A DNA stretch of 64,000 nt from Allosalinactinospora lopnorensis (GTDB lineage Bacteria; Actinomycetota; Actinomycetes; Streptosporangiales; Streptosporangiaceae), in contig NZ_LAJC01000007.1 in NCBI RefSeq assembly GCF_000981225.1, forward strand, positions 1-64,000, written 5' to 3'. The notes under the pieces are model-generated. The model saw nothing but the letters and a program-made list of their open reading frames with translations. It made no database searches and had not been told where the DNA came from. Position numbers and translations under genes: made by a program. Positions 1 through 8,652 of the stretch are shown here, in pieces. Position 1 is the stretch's first letter; each line of letters begins with the position of its first letter.

Positions 1-1390
1 CCGAGGCCCAGGCGTCGGCGGTGGTGGCCAGCTCGGATTGTCCGGCCGCGGAGATCGGGACCAGCTGCGCCCCTGCCCCGGGCGCGGCAGGCTCGCCCGC
101 GGCTTCAAGTGGGGGCGGGGGTTCGGCGAGGATGGCGTGGGCGTTGGTTCCGGAGAACCCGACCGCGCTCACCGCCGCCAGGCGCGGCTGGCCGTCCTGG
201 CCGGCGGGCCAGGGCACCGACTGGGTGGGCACCCGCAGCGCGCCGTTGTCGTGGAGTTGGGGCATCGGCCTGGTATGGCCCGCGGTGGGCGGGATCGTCT
301 CGTTCTGCAGGGCCAGCACAGTGGCGATCAGAGAGGCCAGTCCGGCGGCGCCTTCCAGGTGGCCCACATTGGATTTGACCGACCCCAGCCACACCGGCTG
401 CTGCGCCGATCCGGCGCGGCCCAGGACTGCGTCCAGGGCGGCGCGTTCAGCGTTGTCCCCGGAGCGGGTGCCGGTGCCATGGGTTTGGACGTAGTCCACC
501 GCAGCGGGGTCGATTCCGGCCTCGGTGTAGACGCGGCGCAGCAGTTCGGCTTGGGCGCGGTGCGAGGGCGCCCCCACCCCGCCTGGGGAGGCGCCGTCGT
601 TGTTAGTGGCGCTGGCCAGGACACAGGCCCGCACCGGGGCGCCCGCCCGATGGGCATCACTCAGGCGCTGCAGGATCACCACCGCGGCGCCCTCGCCGCG
701 TATGAACCCGTCGGCGTCGGCGGCGAACGGGCGGGTGCGGCCGGTGGGGGACAGGGCACCGGAGTTGCGGAACATACGGGTGTGGGTGTCCAGCACCAGC
801 GCGTTGGCGCCGCCCACGACCGCCAGATCGACCTCGCCCAAGCGCAGTGCCTGGCAGGCGCGGTGCAGTGCGACCAGCGAGGCCGAACACGCGGTGTCGA
901 CCAGCTCCGAGGGTCCGCGCAGATCAAAGGCCCGCGAGATGCGGCCGGGGGCCATGGACGGCAGCGCCGCTGCGGTGTCGACCATGGTCATCGCCGCAGA
1001 GCCCGCGCCCAGGTGGGTAATGGCCTGGTCCAGGAAAGACGAACCCCACCACACCCCGGTGCGGCTGCCGCGCAGCGTTGACGGGGCGATGCCGGCGTGC
1101 TGCAGCGCTTCATCAACCAGCTCGGGCCCCCACCGCTGCTGGGGGTCCAACGCCGCTGCCTCCTCGGCGGTGAGAGCGAAGTGGGCATGGTCGAACCCGG
1201 TCAAGACGTCGTCGCTGAGGATGCCGGCGGGCAGGATCGCCGACCGGGGATGCTCAGGCGCGGCATCGGTGATCACATCGCGCCCGTGAAACAGCACCTC
1301 CCAGAACTCTTTCGGGCTCGTGATGTTGCCGGGCAGGCGGCAGGCCATCCCCACCACCGCCACCGCATCGCTGCAGGCCACGGCGCTCAT
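1..1390 (-). CDS. Type I polyketide synthase, N-terminal ketosynthase part (runs off the window)
   Basis: The reading frame is open from an ATG at 1390 to the window edge (463 residues visible), so only the N-terminus is present. It is a beta-ketoacyl synthase domain that would catalyse decarboxylative Claisen condensation in polyketide assembly. The sequence shows AVVGMACRLPG near residue 12, DPQQRWGPELV near 82, the active-site cysteine in DTACSAS (Cys about 168), and the two catalytic histidines in THGTGT and KSNVGHLEGAAG. A VGFSGTNAHAILAE motif marks the end of the ketosynthase fold. The usual DTACSSS reads DTACSAS here. The start codon overlaps the stop of the methyltransferase gene upstream as ATGA, so the two are translationally coupled. 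The domain order beyond the ketosynthase cannot be seen. Confidence 0.93.
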   Translation of the reverse strand, partial: MSAVACSDAVAVVGMACRLPGNITSPKEFWEVLFHGRDVITDAAPEHPRSAILPAGILSDDVLTGFDHAHFALTAEEAAALDPQQRWGPELVDEALQHAGIAPSTLRGSRTGVWWGSSFLDQAITHLGAGSAAMTMVDTAAALPSMAPGRISRAFDLRGPSELVDTACSASLVALHRACQALRLGEVDLAVVGGANALVLDTHTRMFRNSGALSPTGRTRPFAADADGFIRGEGAAVVILQRLSDAHRAGAPVRACVLASATNNDGASPGGVGAPSHRAQAELLRRVYTEAGIDPAAVDYVQTHGTGTRSGDNAERAALDAVLGRAGSAQQPVWLGSVKSNVGHLEGAAGLASLIATVLALQNETIPPTAGHTRPMPQLHDNGALRVPTQSVPWPAGQDGQPRLAAVSAVGFSGTNAHAILAEPPPPLEAAGEPAAPGAGAQLVPISAAGQSELATTADAWAS

Positions 1391-2091
1391 TTGGTCACCA
1401 CCCACACCGCCACGCAACCGAACACGCGCACCTCGACCCGGGTGGCGCCGAAAGGTTCAGCCAACAGCGCGCGCAACTTTTCGACGGAATCGGTGGCGTT
1501 GAAAAACACCCCAGAAGCGTTGTAGTGCTCGATCAGCCTGCGTGCGCGCCCGGTGACGTGCACCCCGGCGCCGTGGCAGACGATGGTGCAACCGATGAAA
1601 CGCCCGCCGGTTTTGAGCACACGGTGGGCTTGGGCGACCAGCGGCGCCAGCTCGGCCATGCTGGCGCGCTTGATGGCGTGCAGCGTCATGAAGCACCCCA
1701 CCGAGTCCACGCTGGCCTCAGCGATGCTGTCCCAGGGGTTCACCGCGTTCTGCGCATGCTCAACCAGGTTGAACCGGCCGCGCAGCCGGCGGGCTGTAAG
1801 GCTCATGCAGGCGGGGTTGACGTCGAGGAGGTGCAGGGTGCGCAGTGGGCTCCAAGACGGCAGCCGGGCCGGGAAGTAGCCATTACCAACCCCGACCTCC
1901 ACGTGCTCCTCACCGGCGTGTGCGGCCAAGAGGGTGTGCAGCAGGCCGTTGGGCACCCCCCACACACACGGGTGGCGCCACCAGATCACCTGCGGGGTGT
2001 AGCGCAGCCGCATCGTCAGGTAGGTGTAGAGGCTGGGGTTGGCGCCGTTTGCAGCCGTGGGGGGCGAGGAGGAGACGGACTTCGCGGACAT
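1387..2091 (-). CDS. Class I SAM-dependent methyltransferase
   Basis: About 234 residues. The Rossmann-type SAM-binding fold is recognisable from the glycine-rich motif I (VEVGVGNGYFP, near residue 60), the acidic residue ending the next strand (LHLLDVNP) and a GGRFIGC strand after the post-motif region. The substrate is unknown; its place between a monooxygenase and a polyketide synthase suggests tailoring of the same natural product. I prefer the ATG at 2091, which has GAGG six bases upstream; an in-frame ATG at 2103 would add four residues but has no clear ribosome binding site. Its stop overlaps the polyketide synthase start (ATGA), so they form an operon. Confidence 0.82.
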   Translation of the reverse strand: MSAKSVSSSPPTAANGANPSLYTYLTMRLRYTPQVIWWRHPCVWGVPNGLLHTLLAAHAGEEHVEVGVGNGYFPARLPSWSPLRTLHLLDVNPACMSLTARRLRGRFNLVEHAQNAVNPWDSIAEASVDSVGCFMTLHAIKRASMAELAPLVAQAHRVLKTGGRFIGCTIVCHGAGVHVTGRARRLIEHYNASGVFFNATDSVEKLRALLAEPFGATRVEVRVFGCVAVWVVTK

Positions 2092-2172
2092 GGTGAACCT
2101 CATCTCGGCGCACGAGAACCAACTGGGGGTGGAGTGGTCACGGGATTCGCAGACGGTTCATCGAAAGGCACT

Positions 2173-2225
2173 GCTCCCCCGTGGTGCCTCCGCTGGCGAC
2201 ACAAGCGGGAGACACCACGGGGAGC
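2173..2225 (-). terminator. Hairpin terminator after the FAD monooxygenase
   Basis: Arms at 2173-2186 and 2213-2225 pair perfectly over 13 bp apart from a single bulged C in a C run. The hairpin lies about 20 bp beyond the stop of the monooxygenase gene, and before the methyltransferase start, so it probably separates two transcription units. No long T tract follows. Confidence 0.6.
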
Positions 2226-2245
2226 GCAACGCAGGGGTGCGAGGG

Positions 2246-3505
2246 CTAGGCGGCAGTGACCTCAGCGAGGTAGGCGCGGGCCTTGCCGGGGTCATAGAGC
2301 CAGTTGGCGAAGTCGGAAGGGTCATCGAAATCATCGATCCAGCGCTGCTGGATCCGCGGATACTTCGGCGCGGCCTGGGCCAGCTCCAGGTAATGGGGTT
2401 CGGCGCTGCCGTCCCAGAAGCGGTCGATCATGGTGGAAAACGCCGAGGAGTGAATGCCATAGAGGCTCCAGAACCGGTGGTAGGTCTGTTCCATCCAGGC
2501 CCGGTCGAAGGGCCGCATGCCGTGTTTGACGATTGCCTCGAAGTAGATCTCGGCGCAGCGTGTGGAGTTGCCCCAGCCTTGGCAGCTGACCGGGTCCGAG
2601 GTCAGCACGGCATCGGCCATCCCCAGCACGAGCCCGCCCGAGGGCAGGACACCGACCGGGGTGCGCGCCACCGGGTCGATGCGCTTCATCAGGGTCGCCG
2701 GTCCCTCGACAAGCTCAGCTTGTCGGCACATCTCAGCGAAATCGGGCACGTGTTCGTCCAGGCGGGCGCGGATGCGCCTCCACACCTCCTTATCGGGCTG
2801 CACCGCGCGCGTGTCTTGTGCGGAGAAGCAGTCGAACGAGGAGCCAGGGCGCCCGGCCATCATCACACTGGTCACGGCCCCGACCGTTGTCAGCACCGGG
2901 ATCAGATACACCTCTCCCGCCGGTGAGGAGGTCGCGCGGATCCGATTCTTCAGACCGGTGACGCCCTCCACGAACGCCTGGGCATAGCAGCGCGTGCGGG
3001 CACCGGCCGAACGTGAGGGGTCGGCCTCGAAGAGGTGGCCCAGTTCGCTGTCGCCCGAGGCGACCACGATCAGGTCATACATGCCGGCCCTGGCCATGTA
3101 GTCCAGGTCTTCGGTGGTGAAAGCGGCGGTGACCGCTTGCCCTTGGTCCACATCGCAGTACCAGGCCAACCAATCGGCGATTTTTACACTGCGGTCAATC
3201 GAGAGTCCCGGGCCGCGACTCCAGTCGGCGGCGATGTCCACCGCGTGTGCCCCCGGGGGACGCAGCGACAACTCGACTCCTTTAAGTTCGGGTGCTTGCG
3301 AGCGCCATGCGAACGAGAGCAGGCCGGCCTTCTCCTCCATCGCGCGGGTAAGCGGAAACGACATCTGGGTAATGGCCGGTCGGCCATCACGGATCTCCTC
3401 AGGGGTGTGGCCCCCCACCAGCCGCACGTGATAGCCGGCCTGGCGCAGGCAGTGGGCCAGATACATCCCGGACTGCCCGGTGCCCACGATCAAAATGTTG
3501 CGCAC
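2246..3505 (-). CDS. FAD-dependent monooxygenase, styrene/indole monooxygenase (StyA) type
   Basis: 419 residues, close to the roughly 415 of StyA-type two-component flavin monooxygenases, which epoxidise or hydroxylate aromatic substrates using reduced FAD supplied by a separate reductase. The N-terminus carries the FAD-binding dinucleotide fold (ILIVGTGQSGMYLA), and a second conserved segment, DLIVVASGDSELGHLFE, lies mid-protein. MADAVLTSDPVSCQGWGN near the C-terminal third matches the GD-type FAD ribityl-binding region in position, with MADA in place of the usual GDA. No flavin reductase gene is visible nearby. The start codon is 3 bp after the stop of the DUF742/GTPase-like gene, so it is the last gene of a conservon-like operon, in the position where other conservons often carry a cytochrome P450. 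The substrate cannot be inferred. Confidence 0.82.
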   Translation of the reverse strand: MRNILIVGTGQSGMYLAHCLRQAGYHVRLVGGHTPEEIRDGRPAITQMSFPLTRAMEEKAGLLSFAWRSQAPELKGVELSLRPPGAHAVDIAADWSRGPGLSIDRSVKIADWLAWYCDVDQGQAVTAAFTTEDLDYMARAGMYDLIVVASGDSELGHLFEADPSRSAGARTRCYAQAFVEGVTGLKNRIRATSSPAGEVYLIPVLTTVGAVTSVMMAGRPGSSFDCFSAQDTRAVQPDKEVWRRIRARLDEHVPDFAEMCRQAELVEGPATLMKRIDPVARTPVGVLPSGGLVLGMADAVLTSDPVSCQGWGNSTRCAEIYFEAIVKHGMRPFDRAWMEQTYHRFWSLYGIHSSAFSTMIDRFWDGSAEPHYLELAQAAPKYPRIQQRWIDDFDDPSDFANWLYDPGKARAYLAEVTAA

Positions 3506-3507
3506 CT

Positions 3508-4434
3508 TTAGGGCCCTTCGTTCACGGGTTCACCGGCACGGTCGAGCATCTGATCGAGCACAGCCCGCAGCACACCGATGGCCGAATCGCTGTCGCGGCT
3601 CTGCCACCCCACCACCGGGATCGCCGCATCAAGACCTGCGACCTGGCGGACTACCTCGGTCGTTGCGCCCCCGCCGCGCCCCTCGTGCAGAGCCGCCACA
3701 GCGGGCAGGTCACGCTGCTGGATGTAGGAAACGGCCTGTGCGCAGGCCGCGGGTCGGTGCGCGTCGATGAGGATCACCGCGCCCGCGGCCTCACGCACCA
3801 GGTCATCCCAGATCACCTCGCAGAATGGCCCCGCGATGCTCACCAGGTGCACCAGCGCCGAAGCACCGGCCAGGAAGCGGGCCCCATAGCCCACCGTCAC
3901 CGTGGCCAGGATCTTGGATCCCTGCGCATCCGTGGTGATCATCAGCTCCTCTGAGCGCACCGCAGGCGCGTGTGCGGCCGCCGTGATGAAGGAACACTGG
4001 TGTGCGCTGGCCCCACCGACAAGGAAGACCTTCACCGACGGTGCTTCCACCGGCGCTTCAGGCGGTGCTACCGACCCCTCAAGGGCGCTGATCATCCGTT
4101 GCAGCATGGCCGGATCAGCGTGCTCGGGACGCCCGTCGGGCTCCACACGCACCAGCCCGGCATCGCATAGATCGCTCAAGAACAGCTTGACCGCGGCCCG
4201 CGGCGTCGTCAGCTGGCTGGCGATATCCACCACCCGCAGCCGCTGGCCATGCGCGCTGGCCGCGCGGCACAGGTCATAAATCTGCACGGCCCGCTCATCG
4301 AGGTCCGGCGAGGGCTTGACCTTGGCATCACTGACCTCCACCGGGTAGTGCTCCAGCAGCGACGCTCCTCTGTACTGCTCTGTGGAGGCCGCTGTGGATG
4401 GGGACGTTACGCAATCAGCATGGGCGTTCAGCAT
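3508..4434 (-). CDS. DUF742 fused to degenerate conservon GTPase (CvnC-CvnD fusion)
   Basis: 308 residues. Residues about 40-120 form the DUF742 winged-helix-like region (YDLCRAA, RVVDIASQLTTPRAAVKLFLSDLCDAGLV). Residues about 130-300 align by eye with the small CvnD GTPase family: APAVRSEELMITT, TVTVGYGARFL and the very typical IWDDLVREAAGAVILIDAHR. The nucleotide-binding motifs are lost: the P-loop reads GGASAHQCSF instead of a GxxGxGKT type, the DxxG region reads SIAGPFCEV, and the base-specificity loop reads ALHEGRG. It is therefore probably a pseudo-GTPase. In ordinary conservons CvnC and CvnD are separate proteins working with a sensor kinase CvnA; no kinase is present here. The ATG overlaps the end of the Roadblock gene by 7 bp. 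Confidence 0.8.
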   Translation of the reverse strand: MLNAHADCVTSPSTAASTEQYRGASLLEHYPVEVSDAKVKPSPDLDERAVQIYDLCRAASAHGQRLRVVDIASQLTTPRAAVKLFLSDLCDAGLVRVEPDGRPEHADPAMLQRMISALEGSVAPPEAPVEAPSVKVFLVGGASAHQCSFITAAAHAPAVRSEELMITTDAQGSKILATVTVGYGARFLAGASALVHLVSIAGPFCEVIWDDLVREAAGAVILIDAHRPAACAQAVSYIQQRDLPAVAALHEGRGGGATTEVVRQVAGLDAAIPVVGWQSRDSDSAIGVLRAVLDQMLDRAGEPVNEGP

Positions 4435-4853
4435 CGGGCTTCCTCGTTGCGAAGTAGTTCCGTGCGCAGCTGGGGGGTCAATGCGTGTGCGACGCTGTCG
4501 ATCAGCAGGCTCATCTGGTGCCCGATGATCTTCATGTCGGCCTCGGGCGCGGTCAGTACAGCCAGGGACGAGCCACCACTGACGGACATCACCACCAGAT
4601 GTCCTTGGCGCATGCGCAGCAGGAGTTGCTCCACCTCGCCCTTGGCGAACATCTGGGCCGTGCTTACCGACAGGCTCTGCAACCCGCTGACGATCGCTGA
4701 AAGCTGCTCGCCATGCTCACGTACCTCGTCTGAGGAGGCCATCAGCACGCCATCGGAGGAGACGACGATGGCCTGGCGCACTCCCGATGTCGCATCCGCG
4801 AACCTGCTGATCAGCCAGGTGAAATCCTCGGCGTTGCGCACCGGCGTATGCAT
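4428..4853 (-). CDS. Roadblock/LC7 domain protein (CvnB-like)
   Basis: 141 residues forming a single Roadblock/LC7 domain: the N-terminal FTWLISRFAD helix, the GVRQAIVVSSDGVLMASSD strand pair, EQLSAIVSGLQSLS and a GHLVVMSVSGGSSLAVL strand. In conservons, CvnB proteins form complexes with the kinase, DUF742 and GTPase components at the membrane. A good ribosome binding site (GAAGGAAG) precedes the ATG. It is the first gene of an operon with the fused DUF742/GTPase-like gene and the FAD monooxygenase. The 280 bp upstream is a divergent promoter region shared with the HTH regulator. A paralogue lies at 7710-8111. Confidence 0.88.
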   Translation of the reverse strand: MHTPVRNAEDFTWLISRFADATSGVRQAIVVSSDGVLMASSDEVREHGEQLSAIVSGLQSLSVSTAQMFAKGEVEQLLLRMRQGHLVVMSVSGGSSLAVLTAPEADMKIIGHQMSLLIDSVAHALTPQLRTELLRNEEARC

Positions 4854-5134
4854 GCTCGTGTACTTCCTTCGAACGGCGGTAGCTCACAGGAGCCGTGAGA
4901 TCGAACCCGGTTGAGCGTCGCACCAACAAGAGTTCGTATGGGAACAGCGTGGAATCCCAGCAACGCGTGTCTCTAGTGGGAGTTTCTTTCGCCCTCCCTG
5001 GAGCCAATGACCGACTTCGCGGACGGATGCTTTCCGGGGTGGGGAAGAAAAGTTTCCGTCGCGCCTGACCCGCCCTGATCGCCTGCTACGCCGTTACCGT
5101 GGGAGTGATGGCGTCCTTGGAAGGTGGACACCTA

Positions 5135-6574
5135 ATGCCCTCTGATGTCGCTCCCCACGGCATCCAGTGCGCTCTTGACCTGCGAGAAGCCTGGCTGGCC
5201 GAACACGGTCCCCGAAGCGACCTGCATCAACTGGCCGAACAGATACACACCCATTGCGGCCACGCCCGCTTCAAGGCCCTGCGGCTCGCCCACGGGTGGC
5301 GTCGTGTCGAAGACGCCGTCACTGAATTCCACGCCTGGACCGAGGTGCAAGGATTAAGTCGCACCGGGATGGACGTGCGTAGTTGGCGCAACTGGGAAGC
5401 AGGAAGCCGCCCCGGCCCCAGCTACCTCGATCTCCTCTCGAGGTTCCTATCCAGCAACGCTGTGTGGATGGGGTTTGCTCCCGACTATTCAGCGGGAGCG
5501 GCGCCGCCCGCAAGATCGCTCGCCACTGCTGACTCGGCTACAGCTTTAAGCCCGGAGGAACTCGTGGCCTCCTGCGCCATTGAGGCGGCGCGCCGCGGCG
5601 CCCAGCTGGACACACCGGTCGGCGCCTACACCATCGACGAGCTCACCGCAGCGATGTATGAGGTCGCCGACGCCTACCCCTACAGCCCGGTCCTGCCGTC
5701 TTTGCTGCGCGCACGAGAACTGCGCGATCAAGCCTGGCGACTGCAGGAGCGCTGCCAGCGTCCCAACCAGCTCAGGGATCTCCACCACATCGCCGGATGG
5801 TTGTGCGCCATCCTCGCCAACGCCTCGTTCGACCTCGGCAGCACGGCCTCAGCACAGACCCACGCCCGTGTAGCTGACCTGCACGGTGAACTCATCGACG
5901 ACCACGGACTGCGTGCCTGGGTGGCCGGTCTCCACGCACTCATCGCTTACTGGGACGGACGCCCCCACGACTGTGTCGCCTACGCCGAATCCGCACGCCG
6001 ATTCCACCCCACCCGCGGGACCACGCTGGTGCGTGCCGCCAGCATCCACGCCCGAGGGCTCGCGTTGCTCCGCCGCCACGATGACGTCGACGCCGCACTG
6101 CACGAGGCCGAACGCCTCAGAGACAACGCAGGCGAAGACCTCCCAGGAGTGATCGCCTTCCCCCACGCCAAGCAGCTCTACTGGGCCTCCTCAGCCCATC
6201 TGGGTTTGGGTCTCTCCGAACGCGCTCAGGCAGCCGAGAACGCAGCCGCTAGTGCGATCACCCTCTACGAGGCCGACCCGCCCCAGCTGCGCCGCGACGG
6301 CGAACTCGGCCACGCCCGCCTGGACTATGTCACTGCCCGTCTCGCAGGCGACGAGTTCGACGGCATCGCCGAGGAGGTCAACACGGTGCTGGTCAGCATG
6401 CGCCAGCGGCGCATCGAAAGCGTCATGCGGCGACTGCGCCAACTCACAACGGTTCTACAGAAACCAGCGTTGCGCTCCAATCGGCACCTGCGCGAGGTAC
6501 ACGAGGCCATCGATGCCGACCTGCGCTATTCCCCGCCCATCGCCGCCCTGCCGACCGGAGACACCGCCCTATGA
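5135..6574 (+). CDS. HTH plus helical-repeat (TPR-like) transcriptional regulator
   Basis: 479 residues from the ATG at 5135, which has a strong ribosome binding site (GGAAGGTGG) seven bases upstream. An in-frame GTG at 5099 has none. The N-terminal 110 residues hold an XRE-like DNA-binding region (FKALRLAHGWRRVEDAVTEF, then VRSWRNWEAGSRPGPSYLDLLSRFL). The rest, from about 150, is almost wholly alpha-helical with repeated A-x-x-x-H/A patterns resembling tetratricopeptide repeats (ASIHARGLALLRRHDDVDAA, AYWDGRPHDCVAYAESARR). Large HTH-TPR proteins of this build are common pathway regulators in actinomycetes. It is transcribed divergently from the conservon-like operon and overlaps the next gene by ATGA. 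The target and ligand are unknown. Confidence 0.75.
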   Translation: MPSDVAPHGIQCALDLREAWLAEHGPRSDLHQLAEQIHTHCGHARFKALRLAHGWRRVEDAVTEFHAWTEVQGLSRTGMDVRSWRNWEAGSRPGPSYLDLLSRFLSSNAVWMGFAPDYSAGAAPPARSLATADSATALSPEELVASCAIEAARRGAQLDTPVGAYTIDELTAAMYEVADAYPYSPVLPSLLRARELRDQAWRLQERCQRPNQLRDLHHIAGWLCAILANASFDLGSTASAQTHARVADLHGELIDDHGLRAWVAGLHALIAYWDGRPHDCVAYAESARRFHPTRGTTLVRAASIHARGLALLRRHDDVDAALHEAERLRDNAGEDLPGVIAFPHAKQLYWASSAHLGLGLSERAQAAENAAASAITLYEADPPQLRRDGELGHARLDYVTARLAGDEFDGIAEEVNTVLVSMRQRRIESVMRRLRQLTTVLQKPALRSNRHLREVHEAIDADLRYSPPIAALPTGDTAL

Positions 6575-7422
6575 GCACACCCACCGTTGCGATCCTGCAC
6601 CCGGGCCGGATGGGGACCGCCATCGCACGCCAGATCGACAGCGCCTCCACAAAACTGTGGTGCCCCCAAGGGCGCAGCCCAGCCACACACCACCGCGCCA
6701 ATGGTGCCGGTCTTGAACCTCTGGGCCTCAACGAACTTGCTGCGGCTAGTGACATCGTGATCTCACTGGTGCCCCCAGCAGCGGCCGAAGACACCGCGCA
6801 CGCCCTCTTGGCCGAAGGCTTCACCGGGCTCTACGTCGAGGCCAACGCGATCCGCCCACACCGCGCCCACGCTCTGGCCGAGATGACCCGCAAAGCAGGC
6901 GCGGACTTCGTCGACGCCTGTGTGATTGGCCCGCCACCAGCACCGAACACCCAGACAACACGCTTCTACCTGGCTGGCGACCGCCAGCTCTGCAACCAGG
7001 TCACCGCGTTGCTTCCCACCGGAGCCCCCCAGATCCACTATCTGGGAGCCGAGGACGGTCAGGCCTCCGCGCTCAAAACGGCCCAAGGTATCGCGCAAAA
7101 AGCGACACGCATCGTGAGTATTCTCGCTCATGCCCTGGCTACTAACTACGGGGTCACCGACGAGCTAGCCAGTCTCACCAGCACCTGGCCCCACCCCGCC
7201 TCCGAACCCGAGAAATTCCCCAGCGTAGCGGCGCGAGCCTGGCGCTGGGAATCAGAGTTCCACGACATCAGCCAGGCCCTACACGAAGCAGGACTCCCAC
7301 CAGGGATCACCACCGAAATCATCACCCTTCTTCGGAAATGGGAAAATCTTAAGGATGATGACAACACAGGCTTAGATGAAGTCATTTCCCAAATGATAGA
7401 TATCGGCAATTCTAATCCTTGA
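6571..7422 (+). CDS. NAD(P)-binding beta-hydroxyacid dehydrogenase / imine-reductase-like protein
   Basis: 283 residues. The N-terminal Rossmann fold begins VAILHPGRMGTAIARQI; the standard GxGxMG fingerprint reads HPGRMG. DIVISLVPP follows at the end of the fourth strand. DACVIGPPP sits where the 6-phosphogluconate-dehydrogenase family has its substrate loop, and a C-terminal helical domain contains ALKTAQGIAQKATRIV, where the family's catalytic lysine would be sought. This layout matches the beta-hydroxyacid dehydrogenase family, which includes imine reductases. It is translationally coupled (ATGA) to the upstream regulator. The last 100 bp are clearly less GC-rich than the rest, so the 3' end may be a recombination boundary. 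Confidence 0.72.
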   Translation: MSTPTVAILHPGRMGTAIARQIDSASTKLWCPQGRSPATHHRANGAGLEPLGLNELAAASDIVISLVPPAAAEDTAHALLAEGFTGLYVEANAIRPHRAHALAEMTRKAGADFVDACVIGPPPAPNTQTTRFYLAGDRQLCNQVTALLPTGAPQIHYLGAEDGQASALKTAQGIAQKATRIVSILAHALATNYGVTDELASLTSTWPHPASEPEKFPSVAARAWRWESEFHDISQALHEAGLPPGITTEIITLLRKWENLKDDDNTGLDEVISQMIDIGNSNP

Positions 7423-7640
7423 TGGTGTCACTTGTCGGTAGTTTTTGACATAATCGACGGACCTCATCCGTCAACACGGTTTCGCTGAGCTGGACCGATT
7501 CCATGAGGTAATTGTCTAGTTCTGCGGGCAGTGATTCTTTCCCCAGTGCGGCGATATCGACGATGGTGCGAAGCCTATGCTCGGTGTCAGTGTCGATTCG
7601 TGCGCGGCATTCGTGGCGGGTGAGGATGTGCGGGCAACGC
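7412..7640 (-). pseudogene. Possible 3' end of a truncated gene of unknown function
   Basis: A minus-strand frame is open for about 74 codons up to a stop at 7412, overlapping the convergent dehydrogenase gene by 11 bp. It has plausible protein character (RTIVDIAALGKESLPAEL, then ESVQLSETVLTDEVRR) but no start codon before an in-frame TAG near 7640, apart from an internal ATG halfway. I do not recognise the family. It may be the tail of a gene whose 5' part was lost, or chance coding. The stretch 7641-7709 holds nothing else. Confidence 0.25.
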
Positions 7641-7709
7641 TAGGTGTCCTCACGGGTGCTCACCAGGCCCCTCCCCGCCGTGGACCGCGGCGGTAACGCG
7701 TTCACGCAA

Positions 7710-8111
7710 CTATCCGCGCAACTGTGGAATGAGCACGTGGCCGGCGTTTTCCACCAGCCGCGCCACCTGATGGCCCACGATCTTCCCCTCGGCCTCGGCG
7801 GAGGTCAGTGCTGCCAGTACCGACCCGTCACTGACCGGCGTGATGAACAGGCGTCCGCGCCCTAACTGCATGATCACCTGCTCGGGCTCGCCCTGGCCAA
7901 CCACACGCGCGGTTCCCCCGGCCAGGCTCTGGAACCCACTCACGATCGCGGCGAGCTGCTCGGCTTGCTCGCGTGATCCTTCCCGGGAGGTGAGCACTAG
8001 GCCGTCGGTGGAGACCACGAGAGCCTGCACCACACCGGGCACGTCCTCGACGAAGTTCGAGACCAGCCAGGCGAATTCGTCTGCCTCGGTTACTTGAGCA
8101 AGCGCGGTCAT
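7710..8111 (-). CDS. Roadblock/LC7 domain protein, second copy
   Basis: 133 residues, clearly a paralogue of the Roadblock protein at 4428-4853: EFAWLVSNFVEDVPGVVQAL, VVSTDGLVLTSREGS, EQAEQLAAIVSGFQSLAGG and GRLFITPVSDGSVLAAL align along their length. The start at 8111 overlaps the stop of the exonuclease gene as ATGA; an ATG nine bases earlier is also possible. It probably acts as a partner of conservon-type signalling proteins. No DUF742 or GTPase gene is next to it, so it may be a leftover of a larger cluster or may serve the pseudo-GTPase fusion 3 kb away. Confidence 0.85.
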   Translation of the reverse strand: MTALAQVTEADEFAWLVSNFVEDVPGVVQALVVSTDGLVLTSREGSREQAEQLAAIVSGFQSLAGGTARVVGQGEPEQVIMQLGRGRLFITPVSDGSVLAALTSAEAEGKIVGHQVARLVENAGHVLIPQLRG

Positions 8112-8652
8112 AGCTGCCATACGTCGTAGCGTGCTGCGACGTCGTCGGGGCCGATGTGGCGTTTTCCGGGGTGCGTGGCGGTGTTGAGCACTCGGACGTG
8201 CTTGTCGAGCGGCTGGTAGTAGTCGCGGCTGAGGGAGAAAATCCACGCAGGCCGACTGTGACGGCGGGCGCGGCTGATCAGGGTGGCGATCACGTCGTCG
8301 GCCTCGGCGGTATCGATCTCGACCCAGGCCAGGCCGTAGAGGTCGAGCCCGCGCTGGACGATAGGGATCGCCTCCAGCTCCTTGCGGGCGTCGTCATCGA
8401 GCACCCCGGTGGCCTTGTAGTCAGCGTCGACCTCCTGGCGTTCGGCCGAACTGTGCTCGCCGTCGAAGACCACGATGACCTCGGGACCGTGGGCAGCTCG
8501 TCGCGGATCGCGACCCGCAGCAGGGCGAAGAACCCGAAGAGGGCGATGAGATCATGGGGCTTGTCCCGCGAGCGGATCTCAGCCGGGAACCCAAAGGCCG
8601 CCCTCCAGAGCAGGTTGTGACCATCGACCAGCAACAACGGAGCTTGAGGCAT
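8108..8652 (-). pseudogene. 5'-3' exonuclease (PolA N-terminal/FEN type), short and frameshifted
   Basis: The N-terminal frame begins [20 protein letters not shown], typical of the metal-binding first strand of 5'-3' exonucleases. The second frame continues [20 protein letters not shown], then [16 protein letters not shown] and FSLSRDYYQ, which carry further conserved acidic residues. The frames join near 8485 if one C is restored in the CCC run before ACGG. Even when restored, the protein (about 181 residues) stops at AARYDVWQL, before the helix-hairpin-helix DNA-binding part found in full family members, so it is short. Its ATG overlaps the stop of the glycosyltransferase remnant (TGATG) and its stop overlaps the Roadblock start (ATGA), which implies it was once expressed as part of an operon. 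Confidence 0.7.
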
